In this document: piece after piece, positions 52,695 through 63,797 of the stretch
Layout of the letters: every line of letters begins with the position of its first letter
How positions within the stretch are numbered: the first letter of the stretch is position 1
Source of the DNA: Metopolophium dirhodum
Taxonomy: Eukaryota; Arthropoda; Insecta; Hemiptera; Aphididae
DNA length: 64,000 nucleotides
Assembly: GCF_019925205.1 (NCBI RefSeq)
Contig: NC_083560.1
Coordinates: 122,547,062 to 122,611,061, forward strand
Reading direction: 5' to 3'
Position numbers and translations under genes: made by a program
The notes under the pieces: generated by a model
Databases searched by the model: none
Seen by the model: only the letters and a program-made list of their open reading frames with translations
What the model was told of the DNA's origin: nothing

Positions 52695-52832
52695 ATAACG
52701 ATAAAAGCAAAACTTAGATAACGTTTAAAGTCCGTATAACGATAAACGCAAAACTTTGATAACGTTTTAATTCTGAATATCGATAAACGCAAAGTTGAAC
52801 AACGTTTTAATTGTAAATAACATAAAACGGAA
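52695..52832. repeat. Tandem repeat, about 41-bp unit, 3.3 copies
   Basis: CGATAAA-type starts recur at 52699, 52740 and 52781, and a diverged one at about 52821. Each is followed by GCAAA(A)CTT-like sequence and then ATAACGTTTTAA. The regular 41-bp spacing shows a true tandem duplication with point divergence. Confidence 0.75.
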
Positions 52833-55554
52833 TTTTTTTAAATGCAAGCCCAGCTAAAAAAACATAAAAATTGTCTCGATAGACATAATAATATGTACCT
52901 GTACAACATAACAACGTAATATAAATTCTAGATTCTAAAAATTTAAGGAAATTCGACGCGCATTTTTTTAATACTACTATTGCATACAATATAGTAATGT
53001 ATGCATTAAAGACAGCGGGAGACAAATTCAGCAGATAGCTGCAGCGATCGTTTTAAATCGTTTGTTTCGCATTGTCAACCATTGCGGGTTTCTGCAGCGA
53101 CCCCATAGTAAAACTAAACAATGTGTACGACGCGTGTGTGGAATATAATTTATTTACTACATCGACTTCGGCTGCGATTCCCGACACCGCGGCGCAATAA
53201 GCACCTATTCACGTTATTTTTTATCGTCGTGCAGAGGATTTACAATTTACGGCGTGGTAGATTACAATATAGTAAGTATATATTTGGTATAGCTGCAATA
53301 CCATCGGATTTAGCAAAATTGAAGTTATGAGATGGACCATTGGACACGTCACGGCAGTGTCAACGTGATCAGGGTTGCTGCGGACATTTGATATAATATT
53401 ATTATGCTTTTGTTTATATAAAAAAAAAAATGATAAAAATAGGTTTGTCATAAATAACGATTTGTGCCGTTTAAAAAAAATATAAACCTAACCCAACAAC
53501 AACCCCGCGTGTTTTTGAAATCAAAGTGATATAACTATCATTATGATCCTCATGAGGATCGTGTTACGTCTGCGTACGTTTCACCGTATTCAGTCTACTG
53601 AAGTGACCTACGAAATGACGTCAATTACGGTAAATACTAAAAACTTTTAACATAGTTTTTGTATCAGCTACGACCCAGCTAATCATGCACGAGACAAAAA
53701 TATTTTATGACTAATAATCAAAGCGAGATGACTGCGAGGAATCGTACATGAAATATAACTTTGATACGCTTTCAAATAATATAGGTCGTCGTCGTCGAAG
53801 TCGTTGTTATAAATCTAAATCGATCGGTATTTCATTCGTCGGTACAGTTTTATAGTTGACCTAGCTATGTGTACCACGGATACACACAACGAGACGTTGC
53901 TCACGACAGTATGATTTATATCGATATTCCTTCGTCATGCGTGTGTCCACGGCCTGCACATCCGTCTTCATGCAGTGGTAAGATCTTCAAGCAGCAGAAA
54001 AACCTAAACACCAAACGAACTCGGAGACTCGAGTGCCTTACCCGTACCATAAAATGGGTTAGCTTTCAATTTATAATTCATTATTGCTATTTACTACCAC
54101 GATGACGTATCTGTCGATGTCCTATTCGTCCAACTAGGTATACTAGGTAGGTATCCAACTTGGATAATTGTATTTTATTTTCATATAATAATAAAGGATT
54201 AATATAATAATATTAAGGACGAAAAGGAAGGCTTTTTTTAAAACTGAATTATATATAACATAATTTGGGTCTATTTAGCCCCTTTGTGGTTGGCGTCCAC
54301 ATGGTTATTTCATAATAATTATAAAAATATATAAATTATTATAAAAGCGGTACCATATAATATATGGTTATATATATTATACTCCCGTATAGTTTTAATT
54401 AGTTTTGTCAGGATCGATATTGACTGGGGACCGATAAGTTTTTATTAAAAAAACTGAAATTAAAAACACCAATCACAGCGGAGAAATCGATACAACCCCG
54501 AAAAAAACTACTCAATATCTGTATATAGGTAACATATACGTTACAATACCTTCGGGCGTTTTGACGGTGCAGCCGACTTCAAGGTGTTTTGTATATAATA
54601 TAACAGCGCAAATACGCAGATACGCGATGTTTATTTATTTTGTTATTTTTTGTTTTCAATCGAAAGTTCGTCAGACGTAAGCGCGGTGCCTATAGGGTGC
54701 CTATATATATGGTGAAATGTTAAGGTAGGTATTTCAAAAATAAAAAATAAAATGTTTCTTACGATTTCGCTACCGGCGCAATACAAACAATAAATTATGG
54801 TGTCGATTATGGCACTGTAGCAAATATTGCACAATAATAATTATTATTATTCCGCACTAGGACGTGCCTTCATAATAATATATCATAATACACAGCTTAT
54901 ATAGGTGTAGGTACCTACTTAATACTTAAACGGACACTATTTTGGTCGCTCCAAAGCGACGGCCACCGCACGATTCTTAGCCATATAATATTATAAAACG
55001 ACTGTCGTTTGCATCGCTATGTTCGCAGGCACTCTCGACTCCTGTATAGGTACGTAATATATTATATATTATTAGGTATATACGCGGACCTGTCGGCGAC
55101 CGAAGCCATGTGCCCACGTCGTGGACGCATAATTTATTATTATTATTATCATCGTCATCGTTGTTATTATTTGTCTGTTACGATAAATCTCGTAATTAGT
55201 CTTACCCGGTCGAAGTACATGAATACGGCGAGTATAAAAGTAGGTACAGCCTAACCTAACCCTTTTGTACACGGTGACATTCCTGACATTGTTGTTCTAT
55301 TAACGATATAATATTATATATATATGTATGCAGTATGTACGAAACGATCCATTTAACTTAAGACATTACCATTGTTTCAGGAAACACTAACGTTTTTGAC
55401 TATACTTCATCGTTTTAAGTCGTTACAAAGTAACATTTTTGGAAAGAAATTATATTTTTTACTGTTTTTAAGTTTTACTCTTTTGAATGACAACCATACA
55501 TTTTTATTTCATATTTCGAATGTCCGTGTCACTGACCCCCCCCCCCCCCCCTTT

Positions 55555-55900
55555 TTGAATTTCGGGTCCAAACCCGGGGTGATCGTTTATGCTTCGTTAG
55601 TTCACGTTATCCGCATTTCGTACAGGGGGTGCCGGAGACATGCCTGCACCCCCTATTTCGAATTTCGGGTCCAAACAAATTGTATTCGTTTGTGCTTCGT
55701 TAGTGTTCATTAGTGCATATTTTAATTCCGTCGTTAGTGCTCCTTACCTTAACATTTTATTTGAGTTTCCTACAGTGGTGCTGAAGACATGCTAATTTAG
55801 ATTTCTAATTTGGGGTTTAAAAATGTTTCATTAATTTATACTTCGTTAGTGCTTCACTGTGTTACTTGTCCTGTCGTTAGTGCTCTACTCTCTTAAAAAG
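55555..55900 (+). repeat. Diverged tandem repeats with TTCGTTAGTGCTT core
   Basis: About three units begin near 55555, 55661 and 55796. Each has a start like TTTCGAATTTCGGGTCCAAA (third copy eroded), then GCTTCGTTAGT. The second and third also have a following GTCGTTAGTGCTC, and the first two end in a GGTGC.G(G/A)AGACATG segment. Unit length is about 105-135 bp. A 16-base C run (55536-55551) sits just before the first unit. Confidence 0.6.
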
Positions 55901-56275
55901 TATTGGCATGTCGAATGGTGTGTCGAAAAACTGTTGCTTGGAAATGAGATCAAGTTATTACATAAATTTTTACCAGATTTGCATTAATTATATAGATAAT
56001 CATTATTATTATTAAGTCTTTATAATAGATACAATAAATTAAAAAACAAATAATTAACTATCAAACAATAAAGTAATTAATATAAAATAATTTGTATTAA
56101 TTAACAGATTTTTATAATATAAAAATAATAAACCCCATGAGAAAACATTGATAACTAATAAAATATTAATGTAGTCCCTAACATCATACATTACATATTT
56201 AAATACAATTAAAAATAGTGATTAAATATACGTTTAATAAAATATTTTAGATAAAATATATATATATATATATAT

Positions 56276-57060
56276 ATATTTAATAAAAAAATCTAATACG
56301 AATAAAAATGTAATTTTAATAAAAAAATCTAATTTAAAAAAAAAAAATTAATTCATATAAAATCTAATTTGGATAAAAAATATATTTTGAACAACAAAGG
56401 GTAGTCAAAGACTAAAAAATATATATTAAATACACAAATTTGATTTAATTAAAAAATGTAATTTAAATAAAAAGAGTATAGCTGAAGACATGAATCAATA
56501 TTTAATAAAAATCTAATTTGATTCAAATTTAAAAAGTGTATAAAAAATGCAAATAATTTAAAATTATATATATATATAATTTAAAGTTATTAATTAAAAA
56601 AACCTAGGTAGTTGATTAAAAAAATCTTTATTTAATAAAAAGCATCTAATTTGAATAAAAAATTTGGCTTATTGTTATGCAAAATAAATTTGTTTATAAA
56701 AGACTTATGATTCAACTAGGATTTTATATTCATTCAAGATTTTTGTATTCAAATTACTATTTTTTTATTAAAATTACATTATTTATACAAATTCAATTCA
56801 ATTCAATTTGTTCATTTAATATTTTTTTATTCCTATTAGATTTTTTATATTTTATATAAAAAAATGGCACCCTTACACAAAATCTGAATTAAATATTTAG
56901 AAAAAAATGAATTTGAATAAAAAATTCTAGTTCAAGACAAAAATATATATTTAATAAAAAAGTTTAATTTGATTAAAAAGGTGAATTGATTAAAAAATCT
57001 TGTTTGAATAAAAATGTAGTATGAATAAAAAAATATTAAAAGAATAATAAAAGCTAATTC
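56276..57060. repeat. Degenerate A/T satellite, AATAAAAAATCTAATTTG type
   Basis: Many irregular copies of a roughly 20-25 bp unit reading AATAAAAAATCTAATTTGA. In about 56735-56860 the unit appears reverse-complemented (AAATTAGATTTTTTATT type) and then returns to the original strand. The same unit reappears in the loop of the palindrome (58492-58665), which links the satellite to the foldback structure. Confidence 0.65.
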
Positions 57061-57173
57061 AAACAAAAAAGGTGGATAAGTGGATGTCGCTCTGCTGTAC
57101 AGTAGGTTACAAGTGGGTCAATGTAATGGATGGTGTTAAATTTGAATTCAATGATATAATATCATTGTATAAG

Positions 57174-57666
57174 AAAAACGATTCTGAGCGAAAACGGTCA
57201 GTCACCCTATGATATTACCAAGTATATTTGATGATATTATTGTGAATGAAGTAATTTATATATAACCTATTAACGTGGAGCCTTGTTTTAAATTTTCAAT
57301 CCTTAGCCATAAAAGTTAAACATTTTATAAAATTTAACCACAAAATAATTAATAAATTATAAATTTGATAAATGTTGTCAAAATTTGAACTTTAAATGCT
57401 TATAAAAAAAATTATGTCCATGTATTTTTAATATTTTTCAACTGCTATTAGAACGATATATCAGGAGCCTTATATTAAATTTTCACGCTTTTTTACCCAG
57501 CAAATAAAATGTTATTGATATTTATAGAAAAAAAAAACTAAACAAATTGAAAACTGACAATGTCCGTAAACTGCTCAAAAAGAGTCAAATTATTATCAAC
57601 ATTTTATCGTATATAGAAAATGCTAATATAAACATTCAGTGAAATTTTCAAGTATCTACAGTCATA
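57174..57666 (+). repeat. Lead-in of the GATTCTGAGCG repeat family
   Basis: It begins ACGATTCTGAGCGAAAACGG and contains a segment, about 57375-57650, that is repeated directly at about 57890-58170 inside the left palindrome arm. Shared landmarks are TGTCAAAATTTGAACTTTAA, GAAAACTGACAATG and AAAATGCTAATATAAACATT. It is diverged, perhaps 75-80% alike by eye. The segment has no inverted partner on the right. Confidence 0.6.
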
Positions 57667-58491
57667 CGTTTTTTAATTACAATAAAATAAGAAAATTGTT
57701 ACATGAGAAATCGAGTAAATATCAAATGTTGTAAAAATATAAGTTTCTTCTAGACATTTTTTTTTTGATAAAGGTAGACAAACTTATGAGTAATCTTATA
57801 TTACATTTTCAAATCTTAGATTTAAAAAAAAAAATTTTATGAATTCTCATCAAAATAATTTGCTATTTTTCGTGATTTTTCCGTATTTTGTCAAAATTTG
57901 AACTTTAAATGCTTATAATTAAAAACTGTGACTAAGGATTTTTAATTTTTTTCATCTGCCTTTGAAACAATAACCTAGGAGCCTTCTATTAAATTTTCAA
58001 GCTTTTTTACTCAACAGATAAAATTTTATTGATATTTATAGAAAAAAAAACTAAAAAAATTGAAAACTGACAATGGCCGTAAACAGCTCAAAAAGCGTCA
58101 AAATATTTTGTATATTTTATGGTGTATAGAAAATGCTAATATAAACATTCAGTCAAAATTTCATGTCCCTACGGTCATTTGTTTTAGAGTTACACCAAAA
58201 ACCAAAATCGATTTTCTCGAAAACAGATTTTGCGTAAAAATTCCCGTTTTTCCTTAATTTTTCTTTTGTTTTTCACGTCGCTTGTGAAAACTACTGGGAA
58301 ATTTTTACTTTTGACCCCCCAAAGTACCAACTAGATTCACTTTCCTATCAGAAAAGTTACTATTGAAGAAAATCATAGCACTTTTACTGTCCTAAAAGGT
58401 GATGACAGACACAAAAATAAAAAAAAAATAAAAAAAAAACACACATCATTGTAGAATCAATACATTCATCGCTTCGCTCAGAATCTAAAAT
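57667..58491 (+). repeat. Foldback (palindrome) left arm
   Basis: About 825 bp whose reverse complement is found at 58666-59546. Next to the loop it ends GCTTCGCTCAGAATCTAAAA; outward it includes the CTAAAAGGTGATGACAGACA block and the conserved stretch around 58060-58380. Compared with the right arm it lacks about 30 bp near 57740. By eye only a handful of differences occur in the 350 bp nearest the loop, so the arms are recent or homogenised. Confidence 0.85.
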
Positions 58492-58665
58492 CAAATATAA
58501 ATAATAAACTAAGTTTAAAAAATTTAATTCGAATAAAAATAAGCCTCGTTGAATAAAAAAACCTGTATAATAGAAAAACCTAATTTTAATAAAAAAAAAT
58601 ATCGTTAAATTTTTCATTCAAATTAGATATTTTTTATTAAATTTAGATTTGTTTAATCATCAAGA
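58492..58665. repeat. Loop of foldback, filled with A/T satellite units
   Basis: 174 bp of AATAAAAATAAG, AATAAAAAAACC and ATTTTTCATTCAAATTAGAT-type sequence, which is the same degenerate unit as 56276-57060. It is itself partly inverted. Confidence 0.7.
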
Positions 58666-59546
58666 ATTTTAGATTCTGAGCGAAGCGATGAATGTATTGA
58701 TTCTACAATGATGTGTGTTTTTTTTTTTATTTTTTTATTTTTTTTTTTATTTTTTTTTTTATTTTTGTGTCTGTCATCACCTTTTAGGACAGTAAAAGTG
58801 CTTGGATTTTCTTCAATAGTAACTTTTCTGATAGGAAAGTGAATCTAGTTGGTACTTTGGGGGGTCAAAAGTAAAAATTTCCCAGTAGTTTTCACAAGCG
58901 ACGTGAAAAACAAAAGAAAAATTAAGGAAAAACGGGAATTTTTACGCAAAATCTGTTTTCGAGAAAATCGATTTTGGTTTTTGGTGTAACTCTAAAACAA
59001 ATGACCGTAGGGACATGAAATTTTGACTGAATGTTTATATTAGCATTTTCTATGCACCATAAAATTTACAAAATATTTTGACTCTTTTTGAGCTGTTTAC
59101 GGCCATTGTCAGTTTTCAATTTTTTTAAGTTTTTTTTTTCTATAAATATCAATAAAATTTTATCTGTTGAGTAAAAAAGCTTGAAAATTTAATAGAAGGC
59201 TCCCAGGTTATTGTTTCAAAGGCAGATCAAAAAAATTAAAAATCCTTAGTCACAGTTTTTAATTATAAGCATTTAAAGTTCAAATGTTGACAAAATACGG
59301 AAAAATCACGAAAAATAGCAAATTATTTTGATGAGAATTCATAAAAAATTTTCTTTTTAAATCTAAGATTTGAAAATGTAATATAAGATTACTCATAAGT
59401 TTGTCTACCTTTATCAAAAAAAAAAATGTCTAGAAGAAACTTAAATTAAATTTTTATGAGCGTCTGAAATTTATATTTTTACAACATTTGATATTTACTC
59501 GATTTCTCATGTAACAATTTTCTTATTTTATTGTAATTAAAAAACG
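58666..59546 (-). repeat. Foldback (palindrome) right arm
   Basis: About 881 bp, the reverse complement of 57667-58491, starting ATTTTAGATTCTGAGCGAAG and ending near AATTAAAAAACG. It carries about 30 bp (near 59443-59472) that are absent from the left arm. A T/A run (about 58717-58764) is longer than the matching A run on the left, as expected for slippage after duplication. Confidence 0.85.
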
Positions 59547-60030
59547 AATGATTGGTGTCATGTCTCCAGCACCCCCCTGTCCGAAATGCGAATAACTTTG
59601 AAAGGGATAAAGCACTAACGATGAGATAAAAAGCACTAACAAGCAAAATCGATTCTCCTCAGGTATGAACGATATTGTTGGAGGTATTTCCAAGTTTTTA
59701 TTGGTTATAACTTATAAGTATTTAATGTTTAGTTACGAATGGAGTATATAGTGTATACACATTGTATATGTATAACCTACTGTACCACGGTACTGTGTGG
59801 TACTAAATTCGATTTTAATGTATCACATAAAATTATTTATTTTTGATTTTTTGAATAGAAAGTTAAAAATGCGTTTACCTGATAATAATTATGATAAAAT
59901 TAGAAAAAATACGTTTTGCAATGACTTAAGACTACCCTATGTAAAAAATATATTTTAAAAAACGTTAATAGGTTTTTATAATAATATAACGAACGACTAG
60001 TACGTTAAATAGAACACACGGTGTCTCTCT

Positions 60031-60047
60031 GTGTGTGTGTGTATGTG

Positions 60048-60080
<33 letters not shown>
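60031..60080. repeat. (GT)n microsatellite
   Basis: GT dinucleotides with two small interruptions (GTATGTGTTAGTG). It lies at the left edge of a GC-richer patch (60140-60440) that has no recognisable gene. Confidence 0.95.
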
Positions 60081-60085
<5 letters not shown>

Positions 60086-60748
60086 CGTGGGTGTGTCTAT
60101 TGTATAGAATACCCATGTATATGGTTATAATATTATACATGACATGTGACGATTACGACGACACGCCGAAACCTGACGATTGCGCAACGCTCACGCAGCA
60201 TCAATCACATACTATTATTTCATCGTTACCGCACAACGAGCGCGCGAATATTGTACTGTACACGCTCCGCCGGACTGGACGACATATTCGACGGGGACGA
60301 GGACGGAATTCGCTATACGCGGCGCGTGACGACAATTATTATGGTTTTGTTATTACATATACGCTGCACGTTGTGCGCCACGAGACCATACGATAGATAT
60401 AAATTTCCAAGTGGAAATCTCGTCGCCTCGTATATTGTATAATATCGAAAACGTTTGGAGAAGTAGGTACACCGTTTAAAATACCGTGGTTTTGACAAAT
60501 TTCATTTGTCCTGCACTTACTCAAAAATCGTTTTTTTTTTCGAACAGGTACCATGGATTCATCTGTATAGTTATTATATCTGTTCAAAAAACTAAATACT
60601 ATTTAATTTTAAATTCGCATGTCTTTTTTGAGGTTACCTCAAATAATACTGTGATATTATAAACGATATACTTTATCATATTATGTAGTTGTAATTTAGT
60701 CGGCTTTACATTTACCAGTTACAGTAATACACTATATATACTAAAATA

Positions 60749-60756
60749 GTTTATAG
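60749..60756. repeat. hAT target-site duplication, left copy
   Basis: GTTTATAG, identical to 61228-61235 on the other side of the hAT element. Confidence 0.9.
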
Positions 60757-61227
60757 CAGCGGTTCTTAACCTGTGGTCCGCGATCCCCAATATTGTTGGA
60801 TTATTATTATTTTTTTTTGTCATTTATAATATGTAGATTCTACACTAAATAATTGTTTTATTAATATTTATTAAGTATAATCAGTTTTTCTTGTCCATAC
60901 GGAATTTACATGCGTACAGAACTGTAGTCTCGGCAGTCTTATATTTACTGCCACTAAGTGCGGTTGATCGATCGTACTCAATTATGGTTTTATATTACCC
61001 ATTTTCATAAAAATTAATTGTAATAAAATAATTATAAATGTGTATGTTTTGTTATGTCTACCTACTTATGTAATTTGTTATATAAAATAATTATTATAAT
61101 TTTGGTTATGATAACATGAGATGTTTTGTAAAAAAAAGGCATTCGAAAAAAAGTTGGTAAGGGGGTCCGCGATTTCTAGAAATCTTTCATCAGGGGTCCG
61201 TGATCTACAAAAGGTTAAAAACCGCTG
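60757..61227. mobile_element. Non-autonomous hAT element (MITE), 471 bp
   Basis: It starts CAGCGGTTCTTAACCTGTGG and ends, reverse-complemented, CAGCGGTTTTTAACCTTTTG. It is flanked on both sides by the identical 8-bp sequence GTTTATAG (60749-60756 and 61228-61235). CAG-type ends with an 8-bp target duplication are diagnostic of the hAT superfamily. A GGTCCGCGATC motif near the left end recurs near the right end as GGTCCGCGATTTC. There is no transposase frame, so it relies on a source elsewhere. The intact TIRs and exact TSD suggest a fairly recent insertion. Confidence 0.9.
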
Positions 61228-61235
61228 GTTTATAG
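61228..61235. repeat. hAT target-site duplication, right copy
   Basis: GTTTATAG, identical to 60749-60756. Confidence 0.9.
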
Positions 61236-62058
61236 TATTAGCTATTAATAATGCTGAAGATATAAACTTAATGGTATAGTATAGGTAGTATAGAAGTTGA
61301 AGAAGTTAAAAATCGCTAAGAAACCTAACATTTATAACTTGGTTTTAACTTTTCATTAATAGTTGCCATCCATACATATTTGGTATTTACCTAAGTCGTA
61401 AGAGATTTGTTATATATTATGCGTTAGTAAATTATTCACAAAGTTATAGAAAGGTACACGAATAATATAGGAACGGGCAAAAGTCAAGGGATTCGTCCAG
61501 ATATTGTAAGTGAATAACATTAACCTATAGGCTTAGATGTATCGTACATTATAGGTTCAACCGATATATCGCTTTTGCGAACACATTATTTTGAACGCAC
61601 GAAATATAGGCGAATTTCAACATCTGTAAATTTATACGCTGTAAATTTGTACTTGTCATCGCGTGGTATATATTGCCACACATTTCGTGTGCATTCAAAT
61701 CGTCACCTGTTAGTCGAGTTTCGCGCGTTCAGCTCCTTCTTATGACACTGCACAGTGCACGTGGCACTGTATGTAGATGAGGTGAGTGGTGACTAGGTAA
61801 GGTCATCATTAAAATTTTCCAGTAGTTTTCGTGCGAGTCACAAACACCAAGAAAGACTTTGAACGAACTTCATAGTCACGTGCAGTCGTGGAATTGTTTT
61901 TCGAACGCAATGATTTGTCATCGTCTTCGAAACACATACGAATGAGACACCCGCCACAGTATAATAATATACCTACAGGGTCAGGGTGATTGTTTTATTT
62001 TGAACCCAGTGGGTGGGGCACTTAGACAGTTTAATGGTGGTTATATTATTGTGAAATA

Positions 62059-62204
62059 CAATCGACTCTTGACAACTCGAATTGCAAGGAGAATAAAAAT
62101 AAATTCGACTTATGCAAGTATACTTTTCGAATTATTTACCTCAAACAAAACTCAAAAACACTTCAAGTGGCAAGAAAAAAATTCGAGTTATCGAGACTCT
62201 ACTG
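62059..62204. mobile_element. Pogo/Tigger-like MITE, 146 bp, TA flanked
   Basis: The left end is CAATCGACTCTTGACAACTCGAA and the right end, reverse-complemented, CAGTAGAGTCTCGATAACTCGAA. Both are flanked directly by TA (62057-62058 and 62205-62206). TA target sites and CAGT...CTCG.TAACTCGAA ends resemble pogo/Tigger elements of the Tc1/mariner group. There is no coding capacity. It sits inside the larger TIR-bounded segment 61981-63424 and so probably inserted into it. Confidence 0.65.
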
Positions 62205-62215
62205 TATTTGGTTCC

Positions 62216-62689
62216 AAAAACCACACACTTATGATTTTGATTCAAAAAAAGTCTATAAAAACCGCACACTTTATCCACTCGTTGTATAGCAAAATACCGT
62301 ACACGATTTTTTAATAAAGACGAGATGTATTCCGATGGTCGAAAACTTTTACCAAGTTTATTTTAAGGTTTGGAAAAAGCACTAAATTATGTTTTAAATT
62401 GTGATAAATTTACTAAGTACCAAAAATAAATAAATTACATATGTTTACGAAACATTAAACATTTTGGTATTGTAAATGTGAACAAAGTTTAGTTTGTAAT
62501 TATTGTAATGAGTTTATAACTAGTGATAATTTCTTATATATTTTTTTATTTAAATAAAATACATTTTGCATTTAAAAATGTATACATTTTCAAGAAGTTA
62601 TTAAATGTTCGATTTTCAGATATAGCAACCCTAAAAAAGTGTGTGGTTTTGTCCTGTATTTTATCTAAAATGTGCGGTTTGCATCCCTG
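62216..62689. repeat. Inverted repeat with AAACC(A/G)CACAC motifs
   Basis: The left part carries AACCACACACTT (62219-62230) and AAAACCGCACACTTTAT (62257-62273). The right part carries their inverted equivalents at 62634-62650 and 62667-62680, ending in CATCCCTG (62682-62689). The order of the two motifs differs between sides, so this is an imperfect or composite structure, possibly the remains of another short DNA transposon. Confidence 0.45.
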
Positions 62690-63797
62690 AATATTATTTC
62701 TACAATTTTACACCCACTGTAATACTCAATAATATACTATGTGTATGATATTTATACATTTAAGAATAAAAGTGAACATATCACAAACATTTATATTGAA
62801 AATAATACATTACTTGTGATTACCAAGTTATACTGATATTGTAATATAATACTGTTTTATTATAATTTATCAAGTAATACTTACAGCTAATTTAATATTT
62901 AATGCAAAACAAAATGATAACTGAAGTTATTAAAAAAAAATCCAATTTTCACATTGTTAATTTTTGCGAATCAGTTAATATAGTATGATGGTGTAGCTAT
63001 TTTATCACTAATATCAAACATGCAACAGCGCTAATCTTCATAAGCTTCTTTGGCTTTGTGTGTTTTTTAAAATGGTGCAAATTATTTTTATTTTAATGAT
63101 ACAAAAATGAACAGATCACATATTATTACTATAGTATGATGTATTTCCTATTATTTGATAATGCTACAAATCATTTCAAAAACTAATTTTACCCACAGTT
63201 TTACAAATTATAGTATAATATAATTTATAATTATAAATATATTATACGGTCCATGTGTGGAGTAGAATTACCCCTACTATATGGCAAGCCACACATCAAT
63301 CAAGTAATATCTTAGCAAATAAAAAGAATTACAATTGTTTAATTTTATTTAAAAAAAAAATAAATTACCAATATGCGTATCATGAAAAAATGTTGATTGG
63401 TTCACAATAAAAGAATCACCCTGAATATTATGCTCTTCTCCATAAGTTCAAGTATCGTCGTGATTATTTTTTTTCCAGCTGCAGCATATTGCACATCTTA
63501 AAGTTATAAAGAAATAGTGCATTAGATTTATTCAACCTCTGTTGAACTTAGCAAAAATATTTGAACAGAATAAAAAATGTCACGATTCATAAAAAAAAAA
63601 TACATAATACGTCATACTTTCGTTGTATGACATATGAGTACGATTGAATGTAGCCCAGGGGTTGAATTATTCAATATATGGTTGTAAGAACTCATGATAA
63701 TTTATTTACCGTGGCTATATATGGGTTGGTAGATGATATTACATATTGATTGATACTCTGATGATCTATAGTAATTTAAATTACAAGGACTAGGTTT

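Larger units (their letters stand above)
51531..55360. other. Intergenic AT-rich DNA downstream of ephrin
   Basis: No recognisable gene. It contains a 41-bp tandem repeat (52695-52832), a perfect 22-bp palindrome (52211-52232), and GC-richer patches at 53.04-53.3 and 53.85-54.05 kb. Short frames such as 51538-51804 (+) and 53869-54105 (+) have no known motif. Confidence 0.55.
55360..59660. repeat. Composite repeat region: tandem units, satellite and foldback
   Basis: The region is bracketed by related inverted sequences, 55604-55642 on the left and 59559-59596 on the right (CATGTCTCC, CACCCCC, CGAAATGCG). Both are next to GTTAGTGC motifs that face inward. From left to right it has GTTAGTGC tandem units, a degenerate A/T satellite, a unique lead-in with GATTCTGAGCG, and a large palindrome. 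No protein is encoded. It may be one large non-autonomous element or a nest of several insertions. Confidence 0.6.
61981..63424. mobile_element. TIR-bounded element of 1.44 kb, superfamily unknown
   Basis: The 26-bp ends match at 24 positions when one is reverse-complemented: left TCAGGGTGATTGTTTTATTT (then TGAACC) and right TCAGGGTGATTCTTTTATTG (then TGAACC). The interior is A/T-rich, lacks a transposase frame and contains other nested inverted repeats (62059-62204 and 62216-62689). No target-site duplication is evident. The two TIRs could also belong to two separate copies of one short element facing each other. Confidence 0.55.

Noticed and set aside
55372..55713. 113-codon plus-strand frame
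   Set aside because: Lies within the tandem repeat region and a C run; translation of repeat DNA.
60055..60396. 113-codon frame after the GT tract in a GC-richer patch
   Set aside because: Begins inside the microsatellite and shows no recognisable domain; an alternative frame of similar length overlaps it.
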